Below are positions 16,040-24,793 of a DNA stretch of 46,145 bases, piece after piece (positions within the stretch are counted from its first letter, which is position 1; every line of letters starts with the position of its first letter). The stretch comes from Anaerolineales bacterium (lineage in GTDB: Bacteria; Chloroflexota; Anaerolineae; 4572-78; NAK82): positions 3,271,978-3,318,122 of the forward strand of contig CP070811.1 of NCBI GenBank assembly GCA_020343875.1. The letters run 5' to 3'. Under the pieces are notes generated by a model, which was given only the letters and a program-made list of their open reading frames with translations, made no database searches and was not told the DNA's origin. Both the position numbers and the translations under genes were made by a program.

Positions 16040-18292
16040 ATGGCTGTGCGTCAATCCTACGTCCAACAGGTCAGGGCTAGTATATTAGAAGAGTTCCACC
16101 CCCGCCATCTGTTGCCCAGCCTGACCGCGGGCTTGGTCACCGGGGTCATCGCCGTAACTATGGCCACTGCTTTTGCTGCACTCATCTTTTCGGGGCCTCT
16201 GTCCGCTTATGTCCCCTTGGGTGTTGGCATGATGCTGTATGGCGCGATCGTCATTGGCGGCCTGACCGCATTGACCAGCTCGCTTCCCGGCCTGGTCGCC
16301 AGCATCCAGGAGACCGCAGCGGCAATTCTGGCGCTCATCTCAGCCGCGATCATCCTGAATACGCCGGCCTCTGCCACACCTCAAGAGACCTTTATTACGG
16401 TCGTGGCTGCCATCACCTTGGCCTCGTTTATGACAGGTGTCACTTTCTGGCTACTGGGTCAGTTTAAGCTGGGGAACCTGATTCGCTTTGTCCCCTACCC
16501 GGTCATTGGAGGCTTTCTGGCTGGAACGGGCTTGTTGCTGGTATGGGGCGGCATCTCCGTAATGCTAGATGAGCCAGTTAGCCTCTCTGAGTTATCTCCA
16601 CTGGTTCAGCCAGATCTACTGGTCAGGTGGCTGCCTGGCCTGTTCTTCGGCGTGCTTCTGCTGGCACTTCTGCGCCGTTCAGATCGTATGTTGATTGTGC
16701 CCGGTATGCTGCTGGCGGCGGTTGCCATGTTCTACGTGTCCCTGTGGCTGACAAATACTTCAATAGTTGATGCCACAGCCCGGGGTTGGCTGATAGGCTC
16801 ATTGAGCACAGGTGGCGGACGGCTTTGGCAACCGGTGAGCTTATCTGACTTGGCCCGCGTCAATTGGGCTGTCCTGGGGGGGCAGCTTGGCAATCTGGCT
16901 GTCATCGTAGTTGTCAGCGTCATTTCCATTTTGCTCAATGCCACGGGGATCGAACTGACGACCGGGCGAGACGTTGACTTGAATCGTGAACTCAAGGCTG
17001 GCGGGATCTCCAACCTCGTGGCTGGCCTGGGCGGCGGCATAGTTGGTTATCATACCTTGAGTGAGACGGCGTTGGCCTACCGGATTGGTGCCAGAGGCCG
17101 CCTGGTCGGACTCACTATGGCCGTAGTGTGCCTGGCTATGTTGTCAATGGGTAGTTTCCTGCTATTGCTCTTTCCTAAACCGGTTCTCGGCGGACTGCTT
17201 CTATACCTCGGCTTGGATTTTCTGATCACCTGGGTATACGATGCCTGGTTCAGGCTTCCTCCCGCCGATTACGTCGTCGTGATCATGATCTTGGTTGTCA
17301 TTAACATAGCAGGCTTCCTGGCGGGGGTCGGCCTGGGCATCGGCCTGGCGGTGGTTTTGTTCATGGTTGAGTATAGTCGTATCGATGTGGTCAAGCATGT
17401 ACTCTCAGGGGCTAATTATCAGAGCAACGTTGAACGGCCACCATTTCATCGTCGGTTGCTGCGCCAAGAAGGTCACTTCATCTATATTCTTGAGTTGCAG
17501 GGGTTTTTGTTCTTTGGTACTGCCAATAACCTGTTGGAGCAGGTTCACCAGAGAATAAACCAGGCTGATCTACCCCCTCCACACTTCGTTTTGCTTGATT
17601 TTCGTCTGGTCAGCGGGCTGGACTGCTCTGCCGTGTTTAGCTTTGCCAAGATGAGGCAACTGGCGCGCCGGCGGAATATTGCCCTGGTTTTCACACACCT
17701 CTCTCCTCTGATACACCGCCAGCTTGCCAGAGAGCTGTTCAACCCAGACGATCAGGGCGCTTGGCACGTCTTTCCCGATGTGGATCGTGGGATCGAGTGG
17801 TGTGAAAATCAGATGCTTGAAGCTCTTAAAGGTGAAGGGCACGATGCGGACTACATGAGCCTGCTACAGCTGGTGGAAAAAGCGTTGCCTGCTTCCGTCT
17901 GTTTCGCCAACCTGATGGAATATCTTGAACGCAGGAACGTTGGCAGTGGATACTATCTCATTCGCCAGGGGGATCACCCACAGGGCCTCCACTTCCTTGA
18001 ATCTGGACAGGTGACGGTTCAGCTTGAGCACCCAGGCGGCCCAAGTGTAAGGCTGCGAACCATGGGAGCCGGCACTGTGGTAGGAGAATTGGGTCTTTAT
18101 CTGGGATATCCGGCCACAGCCTCGGTAGTCACAGATCAGCCCAGTACACTTTATTTCTTATCGGCAGACAGTCTAAAGCGTATGGAAGAGGCGTCCCCTG
18201 AGATAGCCGCAGCCCTACACAAACTCATCGCGCGTACCCTGGGTGAGCGCCTGGCAACTATGAATGAAACCGTAGAGGCCTTGCTAAGCTAA
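16040..18292 (+). CDS. SulP/SLC26-family anion transporter with STAS and cyclic-nucleotide-binding domains
   Basis: 750 aa. Residues 1-~450 are a SulP permease with many hydrophobic segments; the opening HLLPSLTAGLVTGVIAVTMA and later LTAGRD-like ATGIELTTGRDVDLNREL and GGIVGYHTLSETALAYRIG are typical. The STAS domain is at about 470-600 (HFVLLDFRLVSGLDCSAV; the position after DCS is the usual regulatory loop). A cNMP-binding domain is at about 633-735: GSGYYLIRQGDHPQGLHFLE, then GELGLYLGYPATASVVTD with the phosphate-binding-cassette region. The canonical Arg of the cassette seems replaced (GYPATAS), so nucleotide binding is uncertain. Likely imports sulfate, bicarbonate or another anion under allosteric control. 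It precedes a two-component kinase by 79 bp. Confidence 0.9.
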   Translation: MAVRQSYVQQVRASILEEFHPRHLLPSLTAGLVTGVIAVTMATAFAALIFSGPLSAYVPLGVGMMLYGAIVIGGLTALTSSLPGLVASIQETAAAILALISAAIILNTPASATPQETFITVVAAITLASFMTGVTFWLLGQFKLGNLIRFVPYPVIGGFLAGTGLLLVWGGISVMLDEPVSLSELSPLVQPDLLVRWLPGLFFGVLLLALLRRSDRMLIVPGMLLAAVAMFYVSLWLTNTSIVDATARGWLIGSLSTGGGRLWQPVSLSDLARVNWAVLGGQLGNLAVIVVVSVISILLNATGIELTTGRDVDLNRELKAGGISNLVAGLGGGIVGYHTLSETALAYRIGARGRLVGLTMAVVCLAMLSMGSFLLLLFPKPVLGGLLLYLGLDFLITWVYDAWFRLPPADYVVVIMILVVINIAGFLAGVGLGIGLAVVLFMVEYSRIDVVKHVLSGANYQSNVERPPFHRRLLRQEGHFIYILELQGFLFFGTANNLLEQVHQRINQADLPPPHFVLLDFRLVSGLDCSAVFSFAKMRQLARRRNIALVFTHLSPLIHRQLARELFNPDDQGAWHVFPDVDRGIEWCENQMLEALKGEGHDADYMSLLQLVEKALPASVCFANLMEYLERRNVGSGYYLIRQGDHPQGLHFLESGQVTVQLEHPGGPSVRLRTMGAGTVVGELGLYLGYPATASVVTDQPSTLYFLSADSLKRMEEASPEIAAALHKLIARTLGERLATMNETVEALLS

Positions 18293-18371
18293 AAAAGCAG
18301 AGCTCTTTGCTTCTTCCTTGCGAAACGTAAAACTCGCTAACGACAGGGTGGAAAACGCAGCGAGGACATCC

Positions 18372-19601
18372 ATGGCTTATCCGAGAATCAGGATAATCGA
18401 CGTAGTCAGGTACCTGCTCGTGGTGGGTGTGGCCCTGCGTGGGTTGCGCGACTACGCTGACAGCGGGAAGCAAGGGATTGTCGCCGTCTTGCTGTTGGTC
18501 TTTTTCCTGGTCAGCATCTTGGGGTCTTGGTTCCGCAGGCGTTTTAACTGGTACCCTCATCTCTATTTTGCGTTCCAGACGGGTTTGATTCTCTTCCTAT
18601 CGCTTCTATCGCCCTATGTGGATTATTTTGTCATCCTGTACATCTTTCTCAGCATAGAGGCTATGATGCTCTTACCGCAGCGAGTCGCCTATATGTGGAT
18701 CGGTATCTTTTGCCTGACTATGGCGGGCGCGCTTGTTTACGACTTTGACTGGTCTTATGCTTTGCCTATGATCGTAATCTATGTCAGCGCCTCCCTGTTT
18801 TTCGCCTCCTATGCTGCTGTCACCCGGCGGGCTGAGGAAGCGCGCGAGGAGAGTCTGGCTCTCCTCACTAGACTTCAGACTGCCCATCGTGAGTTACAGG
18901 CCTACGCGGCTCAGATTGAGGAACTAGCTGCTGCAGAGCAGCGCAACCGCCTGGCCCGCGAGTTGCACGACTCTGTCACCCAAACTATATTCAGCATGAC
19001 CCTCACCGCTGAGTCAACCCGCATCTTACTGGAACGGGACCCCAGCAAGGTAGCCCCGCAACTGGACCGCCTGCAGGAATTGGCCCAAAGTGCCCTGGCC
19101 GAGATGCGCTTCCTGATAAACCAACTACGGCCCAAAACGGTAGCCGAAGAAGGACTGGTTTCTGCCCTGCGGCAGCATGTTGTCGATCGAAAAAGTCGAG
19201 ATGGACTGAGCGTTGTCTTACGTGTGGATGAGGAAAGGCGACTGCCACCGGAAATTGAGGAGGCGCTGTTCCGTGTTGCCCAGGAAGCGCTCAACAACGT
19301 GGTCAAGCATGCCCAGACCGACCAGGCTGAAGTCACGCTCGACATGAGAGGCGAGGTGGTCTCGCTGCTGGTGGAGGATCGTGGCCTCGGTTTTGATCCT
19401 TCGACTACGTTCGCTCGTCCATCTGGTTCAGGAACAGGCAGAGCAGCCTTCGACGCCATGGACTCAGGGGCGTCGCACCTGGGGCTGATCAGCATGCGCG
19501 AGCGTGTGACGGCGTTGGGGGGTACGCTTGAAATCGAGTCCCAACCACAGGGGGGGACGCGCATCAAGGTCAAGGTTCCTCTCGCCAAGGAAGGTGAATG
19601 A
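18372..19601 (+). CDS. Membrane sensor histidine kinase (HisKA_3/NarX-DesK type)
   Basis: 409 aa. I start at ATG 18372 after GAGGA; a TTG at 18318 is possible. About six hydrophobic segments fill residues 9-150 (for example 36-53, 62-80, 85-100, 108-123, 131-149), with no large periplasmic domain, so sensing is probably intramembrane. A coiled-coil linker (151-190) leads to the HisKA_3 motif RNRLARELHDSVTQ with phospho-acceptor H199. The HATPase has N309 (QEALNNVVKHA), DRGLG (336-340) and HLGLISMRER (369-378). Its stop overlaps the ATG of the kinase-regulator fusion gene (ATGA), so the pair is translationally coupled and the fusion's receiver is the obvious partner. Confidence 0.93.
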   Translation: MAYPRIRIIDVVRYLLVVGVALRGLRDYADSGKQGIVAVLLLVFFLVSILGSWFRRRFNWYPHLYFAFQTGLILFLSLLSPYVDYFVILYIFLSIEAMMLLPQRVAYMWIGIFCLTMAGALVYDFDWSYALPMIVIYVSASLFFASYAAVTRRAEEAREESLALLTRLQTAHRELQAYAAQIEELAAAEQRNRLARELHDSVTQTIFSMTLTAESTRILLERDPSKVAPQLDRLQELAQSALAEMRFLINQLRPKTVAEEGLVSALRQHVVDRKSRDGLSVVLRVDEERRLPPEIEEALFRVAQEALNNVVKHAQTDQAEVTLDMRGEVVSLLVEDRGLGFDPSTTFARPSGSGTGRAAFDAMDSGASHLGLISMRERVTALGGTLEIESQPQGGTRIKVKVPLAKEGE

Positions 19602-21208
19602 TGGATAACCTGCAACGGGTTGCCGACCGTTTTGAGCTGGGTCATTTGATCGGTGAAGGGGGTGTGGGGCGCGTCTACAAAGGCACGGACACTCAGACTG
19701 GTGAGCCGGTTGCCATCAAGGCCCTCAGACCCGAGATCATTCTGGAAGCGCCCGACATGGTCGAACGCTTCCGGCGCGAAGGCCAGGCCCTGCGTGAGCT
19801 GAACCATCCCAACATCGTGAAGGTGCTGGCCACCGTAGATGAGGCGAGCCAAGGCTATATTATCATGGAATACGTGGCAGGTGGGTCGCTGGCTGATCTA
19901 TTGAGAAATCAACCCCAACTGCCTTTAGAGCGTGCGCTGTCCATCGGGCTTGAGGTAGCCGATGCCTTGGCTCGCGCCCATCACTTGCACATCATCCACC
20001 GCGACATTAAGCCGGGTAACATTCTTCTGTCTGAAGACGGTACGCCGCGCCTGACTGACTTCGGATTGGCGCATCTAGGTGGTTTCCCACCGATCACCAA
20101 GGCCGGACACGTGATCGGAACCTTTCAATACCTCAGCCCTGAGGGCTGTAACCGGCAGCCAATGGATGAACGAGCCGATATCTGGTCCCTGGGGGTGGTT
20201 CTGTTCGAGATGCTGGCCGGGGAGCGCCCATTCGAGGGCGGTGGATATCCAGGCGCAATTGTCAGTGCTATTTTGAGCCAGCCTACCCCCAGCCTGGGTA
20301 GCTTCCGGGATGACACGCCCCCTGCACTGGACGAGTTGGTGGGTGGTATGCTGGCCAAGAACAAGGGGGCGCGCATCTCAAGTATGCGGCAGGTGGGTGC
20401 GGAACTGGAGAAGATTATGCGTGGCGTGCGCAGGCCGGCTCAGGCTGCCGCCCTGCGCTTAGCCACGCTACCTCCGCTTCCACGTGACTTGGCCGCCGAA
20501 GGCCCGGGGAATATCGCAAGGGCTTCCGAGGAGCCTCAGCCGAAACCTCTTCGCACCCCAGATAAGATCAAGGTTCTCATTGTTGACGATCACGCCATTG
20601 TCAGGCAAGGACTGCGTACCTTCCTTGAATTACATGACGATATCGAGGTGGTGGGCGAGGCGGAAAACGGCCTGGAGGCGGTAGAACAGGCTCGTCAATG
20701 GGGACCGGATGTGGTGCTTATGGATCTGGTAATGCCGGAGATGGATGGGATTGAGGCCACGCGCCAAATTTGCGCCCTGCGCCCTGAAACGAAGGTGATC
20801 GCTCTAACCAGCTTTGCCGGAGATGACAAAGTCTTCCCTGCTATCAAGGCCGGAGCTTCAGGCTACCAACTGAAGGATGTCTCCCCGCCTGATCTGGTTG
20901 AGTCCATTCGGGCTGCTTATCGGGGGGAGACCCAGCTGCACCCCGAGATTGCAAAGAAGTTGATGGCTGAGGTAGCCACCCGAGACGAGAAGCCCAAGAT
21001 TGATCCCGACGTTCTCACCGAGCGCGAGCTAGATGTGTTGCGTTTGATCGCGCAAGGCTTCAGCAACCATGACATCGCCAGAGAATTGGTGATCAGTGAA
21101 AAGACAGTCAAGACCCACGTCAGCAACATCCTGAGCAAGCTCCACGTGGACGATCGTACTCAGGCAGCAATCTACGCTCTCAAGAAAGGTCTGGGGCCAG
21201 AAGGGTAG
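19598..21208 (+). CDS. Ser/Thr protein kinase fused to a NarL-type response regulator
   Basis: 536 aa, one uninterrupted frame. Hanks-type kinase at about 12-275: P-loop GEGGVGRVY (19-27), K41 (VAIK), catalytic HRDIKPGN (134-141), D154FG, and SPEG in place of APE. No PASTA or membrane segment. A ~45-residue Pro/Ala-rich linker follows (277-322). The receiver spans about 324-440: D330/D331, phospho-acceptor D376 (VVLMDLVMP), T404, K426. LuxR-type HTH at 473-530 (LTERELDVLRLIAQGFSNHDIA). All key residues of both modules are present. It could combine phosphotransfer from the adjacent histidine kinase with Ser/Thr phosphorylation, possibly of its own DNA-binding half. Which genes it controls is unknown. 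Confidence 0.94.
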   Translation: MMDNLQRVADRFELGHLIGEGGVGRVYKGTDTQTGEPVAIKALRPEIILEAPDMVERFRREGQALRELNHPNIVKVLATVDEASQGYIIMEYVAGGSLADLLRNQPQLPLERALSIGLEVADALARAHHLHIIHRDIKPGNILLSEDGTPRLTDFGLAHLGGFPPITKAGHVIGTFQYLSPEGCNRQPMDERADIWSLGVVLFEMLAGERPFEGGGYPGAIVSAILSQPTPSLGSFRDDTPPALDELVGGMLAKNKGARISSMRQVGAELEKIMRGVRRPAQAAALRLATLPPLPRDLAAEGPGNIARASEEPQPKPLRTPDKIKVLIVDDHAIVRQGLRTFLELHDDIEVVGEAENGLEAVEQARQWGPDVVLMDLVMPEMDGIEATRQICALRPETKVIALTSFAGDDKVFPAIKAGASGYQLKDVSPPDLVESIRAAYRGETQLHPEIAKKLMAEVATRDEKPKIDPDVLTERELDVLRLIAQGFSNHDIARELVISEKTVKTHVSNILSKLHVDDRTQAAIYALKKGLGPEG

Positions 21209-21273
21209 ATTCCCAGCGGCTGATAGCTATCCGTCTGCGGCTCTAAGACCTTAGACCTAGCCCCTGCTCCCAT

Positions 21274-21299
21274 AGACCGATCCCCAGATCGGTCTTTTT
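21274..21299 (+). terminator. Rho-independent terminator after the kinase-regulator gene
   Basis: AGACCGAT (21274-21281) and ATCGGTCT (21288-21295) form an 8-bp stem with a 6-base loop, followed by TTTT. It ends the SulP-kinase-regulator run and separates it from the stand-alone receiver gene. Confidence 0.75.
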
Positions 21300-21391
21300 G
21301 GGTGCCCAAAGACACTTCGCCAGGCCGATGCGTGAACCAGAGACTCGGGATATACTGGGGACGTAGAAGGCAGGAAAGGGTTAGCGAGACG

Positions 21392-21808
21392 ATGAATCCG
21401 ACAGATTCAGGCCGCATGGCAAAGATCAGGGTACTGATCGTGGACGATAAGCAGCAAGTGCGTCGTGACTTGAAGACAGCTCTGGAACTGGCTGAGGGCC
21501 TTGAGGTGGTAGGCGAGGCTGCTGATGGCCTTGAGGCCGTGTGGCAGGCTGAGAAACTTAACCCTGATGTGGTGCTTATGGACCTGAAGATGCGGGACAT
21601 GGACGGTTTCGAGGCCACTCGCCACATCAAGAGTCGCCACCTGGCCCGAGGCGTTGTCGCGCTGACCATCTACAACACGAACTCTGTCCGTGAGCGGGCA
21701 GCCAAGGCAGGCGCGGATGTCTTTATTGAGAAGGGGACCGATATCCCCAGCCTGATTGAGGCCATCCGCAAGGCAGCCAGCTCCGGAGTTGCAGACAAAC
21801 TGAATTGA
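21392..21808 (+). CDS. Stand-alone response-regulator receiver protein
   Basis: 138 aa, receiver domain only: D18/D19, phospho-acceptor D64 (VVLMDLKMRDMDGFEATR), T92 and K114. There is no output domain. Its core is strikingly like the receiver of the preceding fusion (both have EVVGEA-x2-GLEAV and PDVVLMDL), which suggests local duplication. The usual Pro after the phospho-acceptor loop (MP) is replaced by MR. ATG 21392 follows AGGAAAGGG; an internal ATG at 21416 is possible. A possible phosphate sink or competitor for the histidine kinase at 18372. Confidence 0.9.
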   Translation: MNPTDSGRMAKIRVLIVDDKQQVRRDLKTALELAEGLEVVGEAADGLEAVWQAEKLNPDVVLMDLKMRDMDGFEATRHIKSRHLARGVVALTIYNTNSVRERAAKAGADVFIEKGTDIPSLIEAIRKAASSGVADKLN

Positions 21809-21832
21809 AAATTATTGAAGGAGGATCTTCTT

Positions 21833-23029
21833 ATGAGCACACAGACAGAAATAGCCCGCCGGTACGATATCGACTGGCTGCGCGTGCTGGCTGTATTGAC
21901 TGTCTTCGTCTTTCACAGCACTCGCTTCTTCGACACGGATGGGTGGCACGTCAAGAACATACACACCTACCCTGGTGTAGACGCGTGGGTCACGTTTGCG
22001 GCGCATTGGATGATGCCGCTCATCTTCGTCATCTCCGGCGCCAGCACGTTCTACGCCTTAGGCACGCGTGGGGCGGGCAAGTTCCTTAAAGGTCGAGGCG
22101 CCCGCTTGCTGGTGCCGCTGGTGGTGGGCGTCTTCACTCACTCCGCGCTGCAAGTGTACCTGGAACGTGTCACGCACGGCCAGTTTCGAGGTTCCTTCTT
22201 TGCCTTCTTACCCCACTACTTTGATGGGTTGTACGGTTTCGGCGGCAACTTTGCCTGGATGGGCCTGCACCTGTGGTATCTGGAAATCCTGTTTGTCTTC
22301 AGCCTTATCTGCCTGCCACTGCTGCTCTGGCTGAAGCGAGGCTCCGGCACGCGCGTCCTGCACAGGCTGGGCGAGTTCCTGGCCAGACCCGGAGCGGTCT
22401 ATCTGCTGGCGTTGCCGATCATGCTTCTGCTAATCAGCCTGGATCCCGAGGCACCGCTGGGTGCTCGCCCGTGGGGGGGCTGGAGCCTGGTCCCTTATCT
22501 GCTCTTCTTCCTGTATGGGTTTCTGCTTGTCTCGCACAATGGGTTGCAGAGGAGTATCCGGCGTCTGCGCTGGATCTCCCTTTCCGCCGGCACGCTTCTG
22601 TTTGTTGCGTACCTGTTGCTCAAGACGTTTGGAGGCGATCCTGCCTTCGGCACGCAGCGCTATGCCTTGATCTTCTCGCTGTACGGCTTGAGTTCGTGGT
22701 GCTGGATCCTGGCCATCTGGGGGCTCGGCATGCGGTACCTCAACTTCAACGCGCCATCCCTCCGATATGCCAATCAGGCCGTGTTGCCCTTCTACGTGAT
22801 GCACCAGACGCTGCTGCTGGTCGTAGGCTACTTTGTGGTGCGTTGGGCTACCCCCGACTTGGGCAAGTTCGGTGTGATTAGCCTTAGCTCGTTCGCACTT
22901 ATCTTGGTCACTTACGAGTTCCTGGTGCGGCGGAGCGACCTGCTGCGTGTCCTGTTCGGGTTGAAAGCGCGGCGTCGCGCCCCCCATTCGGTCGGCCGGT
23001 CGCCGTTGGCGCAGACGGTCAAGAGCTGA
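21833..23029 (+). CDS. Acyltransferase-3 family membrane protein (OpgC/OafA-like)
   Basis: 398 aa with about ten hydrophobic segments. The start RYDIDWLRVLAVLTVFVFHSTRF has the Arg and His (VFVFH) conserved in acyltransferase-3 proteins, followed by WMMPLIFVISGASTFYAL, the second conserved segment. These enzymes move acetyl, succinyl or other acyl groups onto exported glycans or lipids. The substrate is not apparent. The start at 21833 is set by AAGGAGGA seven bases upstream. Only 24 bp separate it from the receiver gene, so co-transcription is likely. Transcription ends at the long hairpin at 23052. Confidence 0.87.
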   Translation: MSTQTEIARRYDIDWLRVLAVLTVFVFHSTRFFDTDGWHVKNIHTYPGVDAWVTFAAHWMMPLIFVISGASTFYALGTRGAGKFLKGRGARLLVPLVVGVFTHSALQVYLERVTHGQFRGSFFAFLPHYFDGLYGFGGNFAWMGLHLWYLEILFVFSLICLPLLLWLKRGSGTRVLHRLGEFLARPGAVYLLALPIMLLLISLDPEAPLGARPWGGWSLVPYLLFFLYGFLLVSHNGLQRSIRRLRWISLSAGTLLFVAYLLLKTFGGDPAFGTQRYALIFSLYGLSSWCWILAIWGLGMRYLNFNAPSLRYANQAVLPFYVMHQTLLLVVGYFVVRWATPDLGKFGVISLSSFALILVTYEFLVRRSDLLRVLFGLKARRRAPHSVGRSPLAQTVKS

Positions 23030-23051
23030 CAGGACTGGCCTGGCAGCCAAG

Positions 23052-23121
23052 AAGTACACCAACCACAAAAGAGCCCAGTGATTGGCCGGGCTCTTTTGTG
23101 GTTGGTGTACTTATGTTTTTT
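23052..23121 (+). terminator. Strong intrinsic terminator with a 25-bp perfect stem
   Basis: The arms 23052-23076 and 23088-23112 are exact reverse complements over 25 bases (left arm begins AAGTACACCAACC; right arm ends GGTTGGTGTACTT), with an 11-base loop and TTTTTT at 23116-23121. It lies 22 bp after the acyltransferase stop. The stem is far longer than usual for an intrinsic terminator. Confidence 0.85.
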
Positions 23122-23269
23122 GTCCTCGCATTTTGGTGGTAGAATGCTGGGGTGACCGGTAAATGGTAGACCCCGCTAATTATCTGGGGGGGCGGTGTTA
23201 TCTTCTCTGCCCAAGGGTATCATAGAACTTGGCCCGAAACCTTTGTTTTCATTTTGAGGAGAATAAACT

Positions 23270-24793
23270 GTGGACGTATCAGTTCGATCAGGAAGCATTC
23301 AGAACGTAGATGCGGATGCAATTGTGATCAACCTGTTCCAGGGAGTGACGGAACCGGGCGGTGCAACGGGGGCGGTGGACAAAGCCTTAAACGGCGCTAT
23401 CCGTGACCTGATTGCCAACGGCGCCATCCGGGGCAACTTGAACCAGAAAGTCATCGTCTTCCCCCGCGGGGCTATCCCTGCCCAGCGGGTTATTGTCGTG
23501 GGTTTGGGCCCTGAGGAGGGATTCAACCTGGACGCCGCCCGCCAGGCAGCGGCGGCTGCCGCCCGGGCGGCGCGGGATGCAGGCGCCCGCAGCCTGGCTT
23601 CGGTCGTGCATGGGGGTGGGCGAGGCGGGCTATCGGTGGCCGATGCCGCTCAGGCGGTGGTAGAGGGTACTGTCCTGGGTCTGTATCGGTACGCAGCGCC
23701 GGGCGTGATCCCTCGTGAGGGGTTCGAGCGGCAAGTAGACTCGCTGGCGCTGGTGGAGTTCGACTCCGCCAAGCTGCCGGATGTCGCATCAGGTGCTAGG
23801 GTGGGGCAGGCGACTGCCAACGGAAGCTGCCTAGCCCGTGACCTGGCCAACGGGCCCGCCAGCGTGGTGACACCCACGGCGCTGGCCGAGACGGCCATGC
23901 GCATCGCCGCCGATTATGGTATGACTTGCCAGGTGTTCGACCGGGAACAAATGGCCGAACTGAAGATGGGGGCTCTGCTCAGCGTAGCCCAGGGTGCCAG
24001 TGAGCCGCCCAAGTTCATTGTATTGGAGCATAACCCGGCCGGAAGCGATGCTCCTCCCTTCGTGCTGATAGGCAAGGGTATCACCTTCGATTCGGGGGGC
24101 ATCTCCATTAAGCCTTCTGAGAACATGGAAGAGATGCGCGCCGATATGTCGGGGGCGGCGGCAGTGTTGGGCGCGATGCAGGCGATAGGAGCTATCGGCC
24201 TGCCCAAACGAGTCGTAGCCATCCTGCCTGCGACTGAGAATATGCCCAGTGGTACTGCCACTCATCCCGGGGACATCGTTACGGCAATGAATGGGGTAAC
24301 TATAGAGATTATCAGCACGGATGCTGAGGGACGTCTTATCTTGGCCGATGCCTTGGTTTACGCCCAGCGGTACAGGCCAGCGGCTGTGGTTGACGTGGCG
24401 ACGTTAACCGGTGCTATCGCTGTCGCTTTGGGGTACTATACGACCGGAGTATACGCCACCCACGATGGCTTGTGGGAGGCCATCCATGCTGCCGGCGACG
24501 GGGCTGGGGAGCCAATGTGGCGTATGCCCCTGACCCCCATCTATGATCGCCAGATCACAACCCCTTTCGCCGATGTGAAAAACACTGGCGGCCGACCGGG
24601 CAGCTCTGTGACGGCCGCGCGTTTTCTGGCCAAATTCATCGGGGAGCATCCCTGGGCACACATGGATATCGCCGGTACCAACTGGTGGGAGGCCGACCTA
24701 ACCTATCCCAAAAGGCCATATTATGTGCGAGGCAACACGGGCGTTGGGGTGAGGACATTGGTCGGTCTGCTGGGTGCCTGGAACGCCGATTGA
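23270..24793 (+). CDS. pepA: Leucyl (cytosol) aminopeptidase, M17 family
   Basis: 507 aa, the usual PepA length. Releases N-terminal residues from peptides in the cytoplasm using two metal ions. By alignment with E. coli PepA the metal ligands and catalytic residues are K269, D274, K281, D292, D351, E353 and R355 (GKGITFDSGGISIK and STDAEGRLILADAL). The signature NTDAEGRL has Ser in place of Asn. The GTG start at 23270 follows GAGGAG at 8 bases. The N-terminal domain (1-165) is the expected less conserved macro-like domain. Its 3' end overlaps the extended fabH frame by 96 bp on the opposite strand. Confidence 0.95.
   Translation: MDVSVRSGSIQNVDADAIVINLFQGVTEPGGATGAVDKALNGAIRDLIANGAIRGNLNQKVIVFPRGAIPAQRVIVVGLGPEEGFNLDAARQAAAAAARAARDAGARSLASVVHGGGRGGLSVADAAQAVVEGTVLGLYRYAAPGVIPREGFERQVDSLALVEFDSAKLPDVASGARVGQATANGSCLARDLANGPASVVTPTALAETAMRIAADYGMTCQVFDREQMAELKMGALLSVAQGASEPPKFIVLEHNPAGSDAPPFVLIGKGITFDSGGISIKPSENMEEMRADMSGAAAVLGAMQAIGAIGLPKRVVAILPATENMPSGTATHPGDIVTAMNGVTIEIISTDAEGRLILADALVYAQRYRPAAVVDVATLTGAIAVALGYYTTGVYATHDGLWEAIHAAGDGAGEPMWRMPLTPIYDRQITTPFADVKNTGGRPGSSVTAARFLAKFIGEHPWAHMDIAGTNWWEADLTYPKRPYYVRGNTGVGVRTLVGLLGAWNAD

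Noticed and set aside
18911..19852. 313-codon minus-strand open frame
   Set aside because: Antisense to the histidine kinase and the kinase-regulator gene; Ser/Arg-rich shadow translation with no ribosome site.
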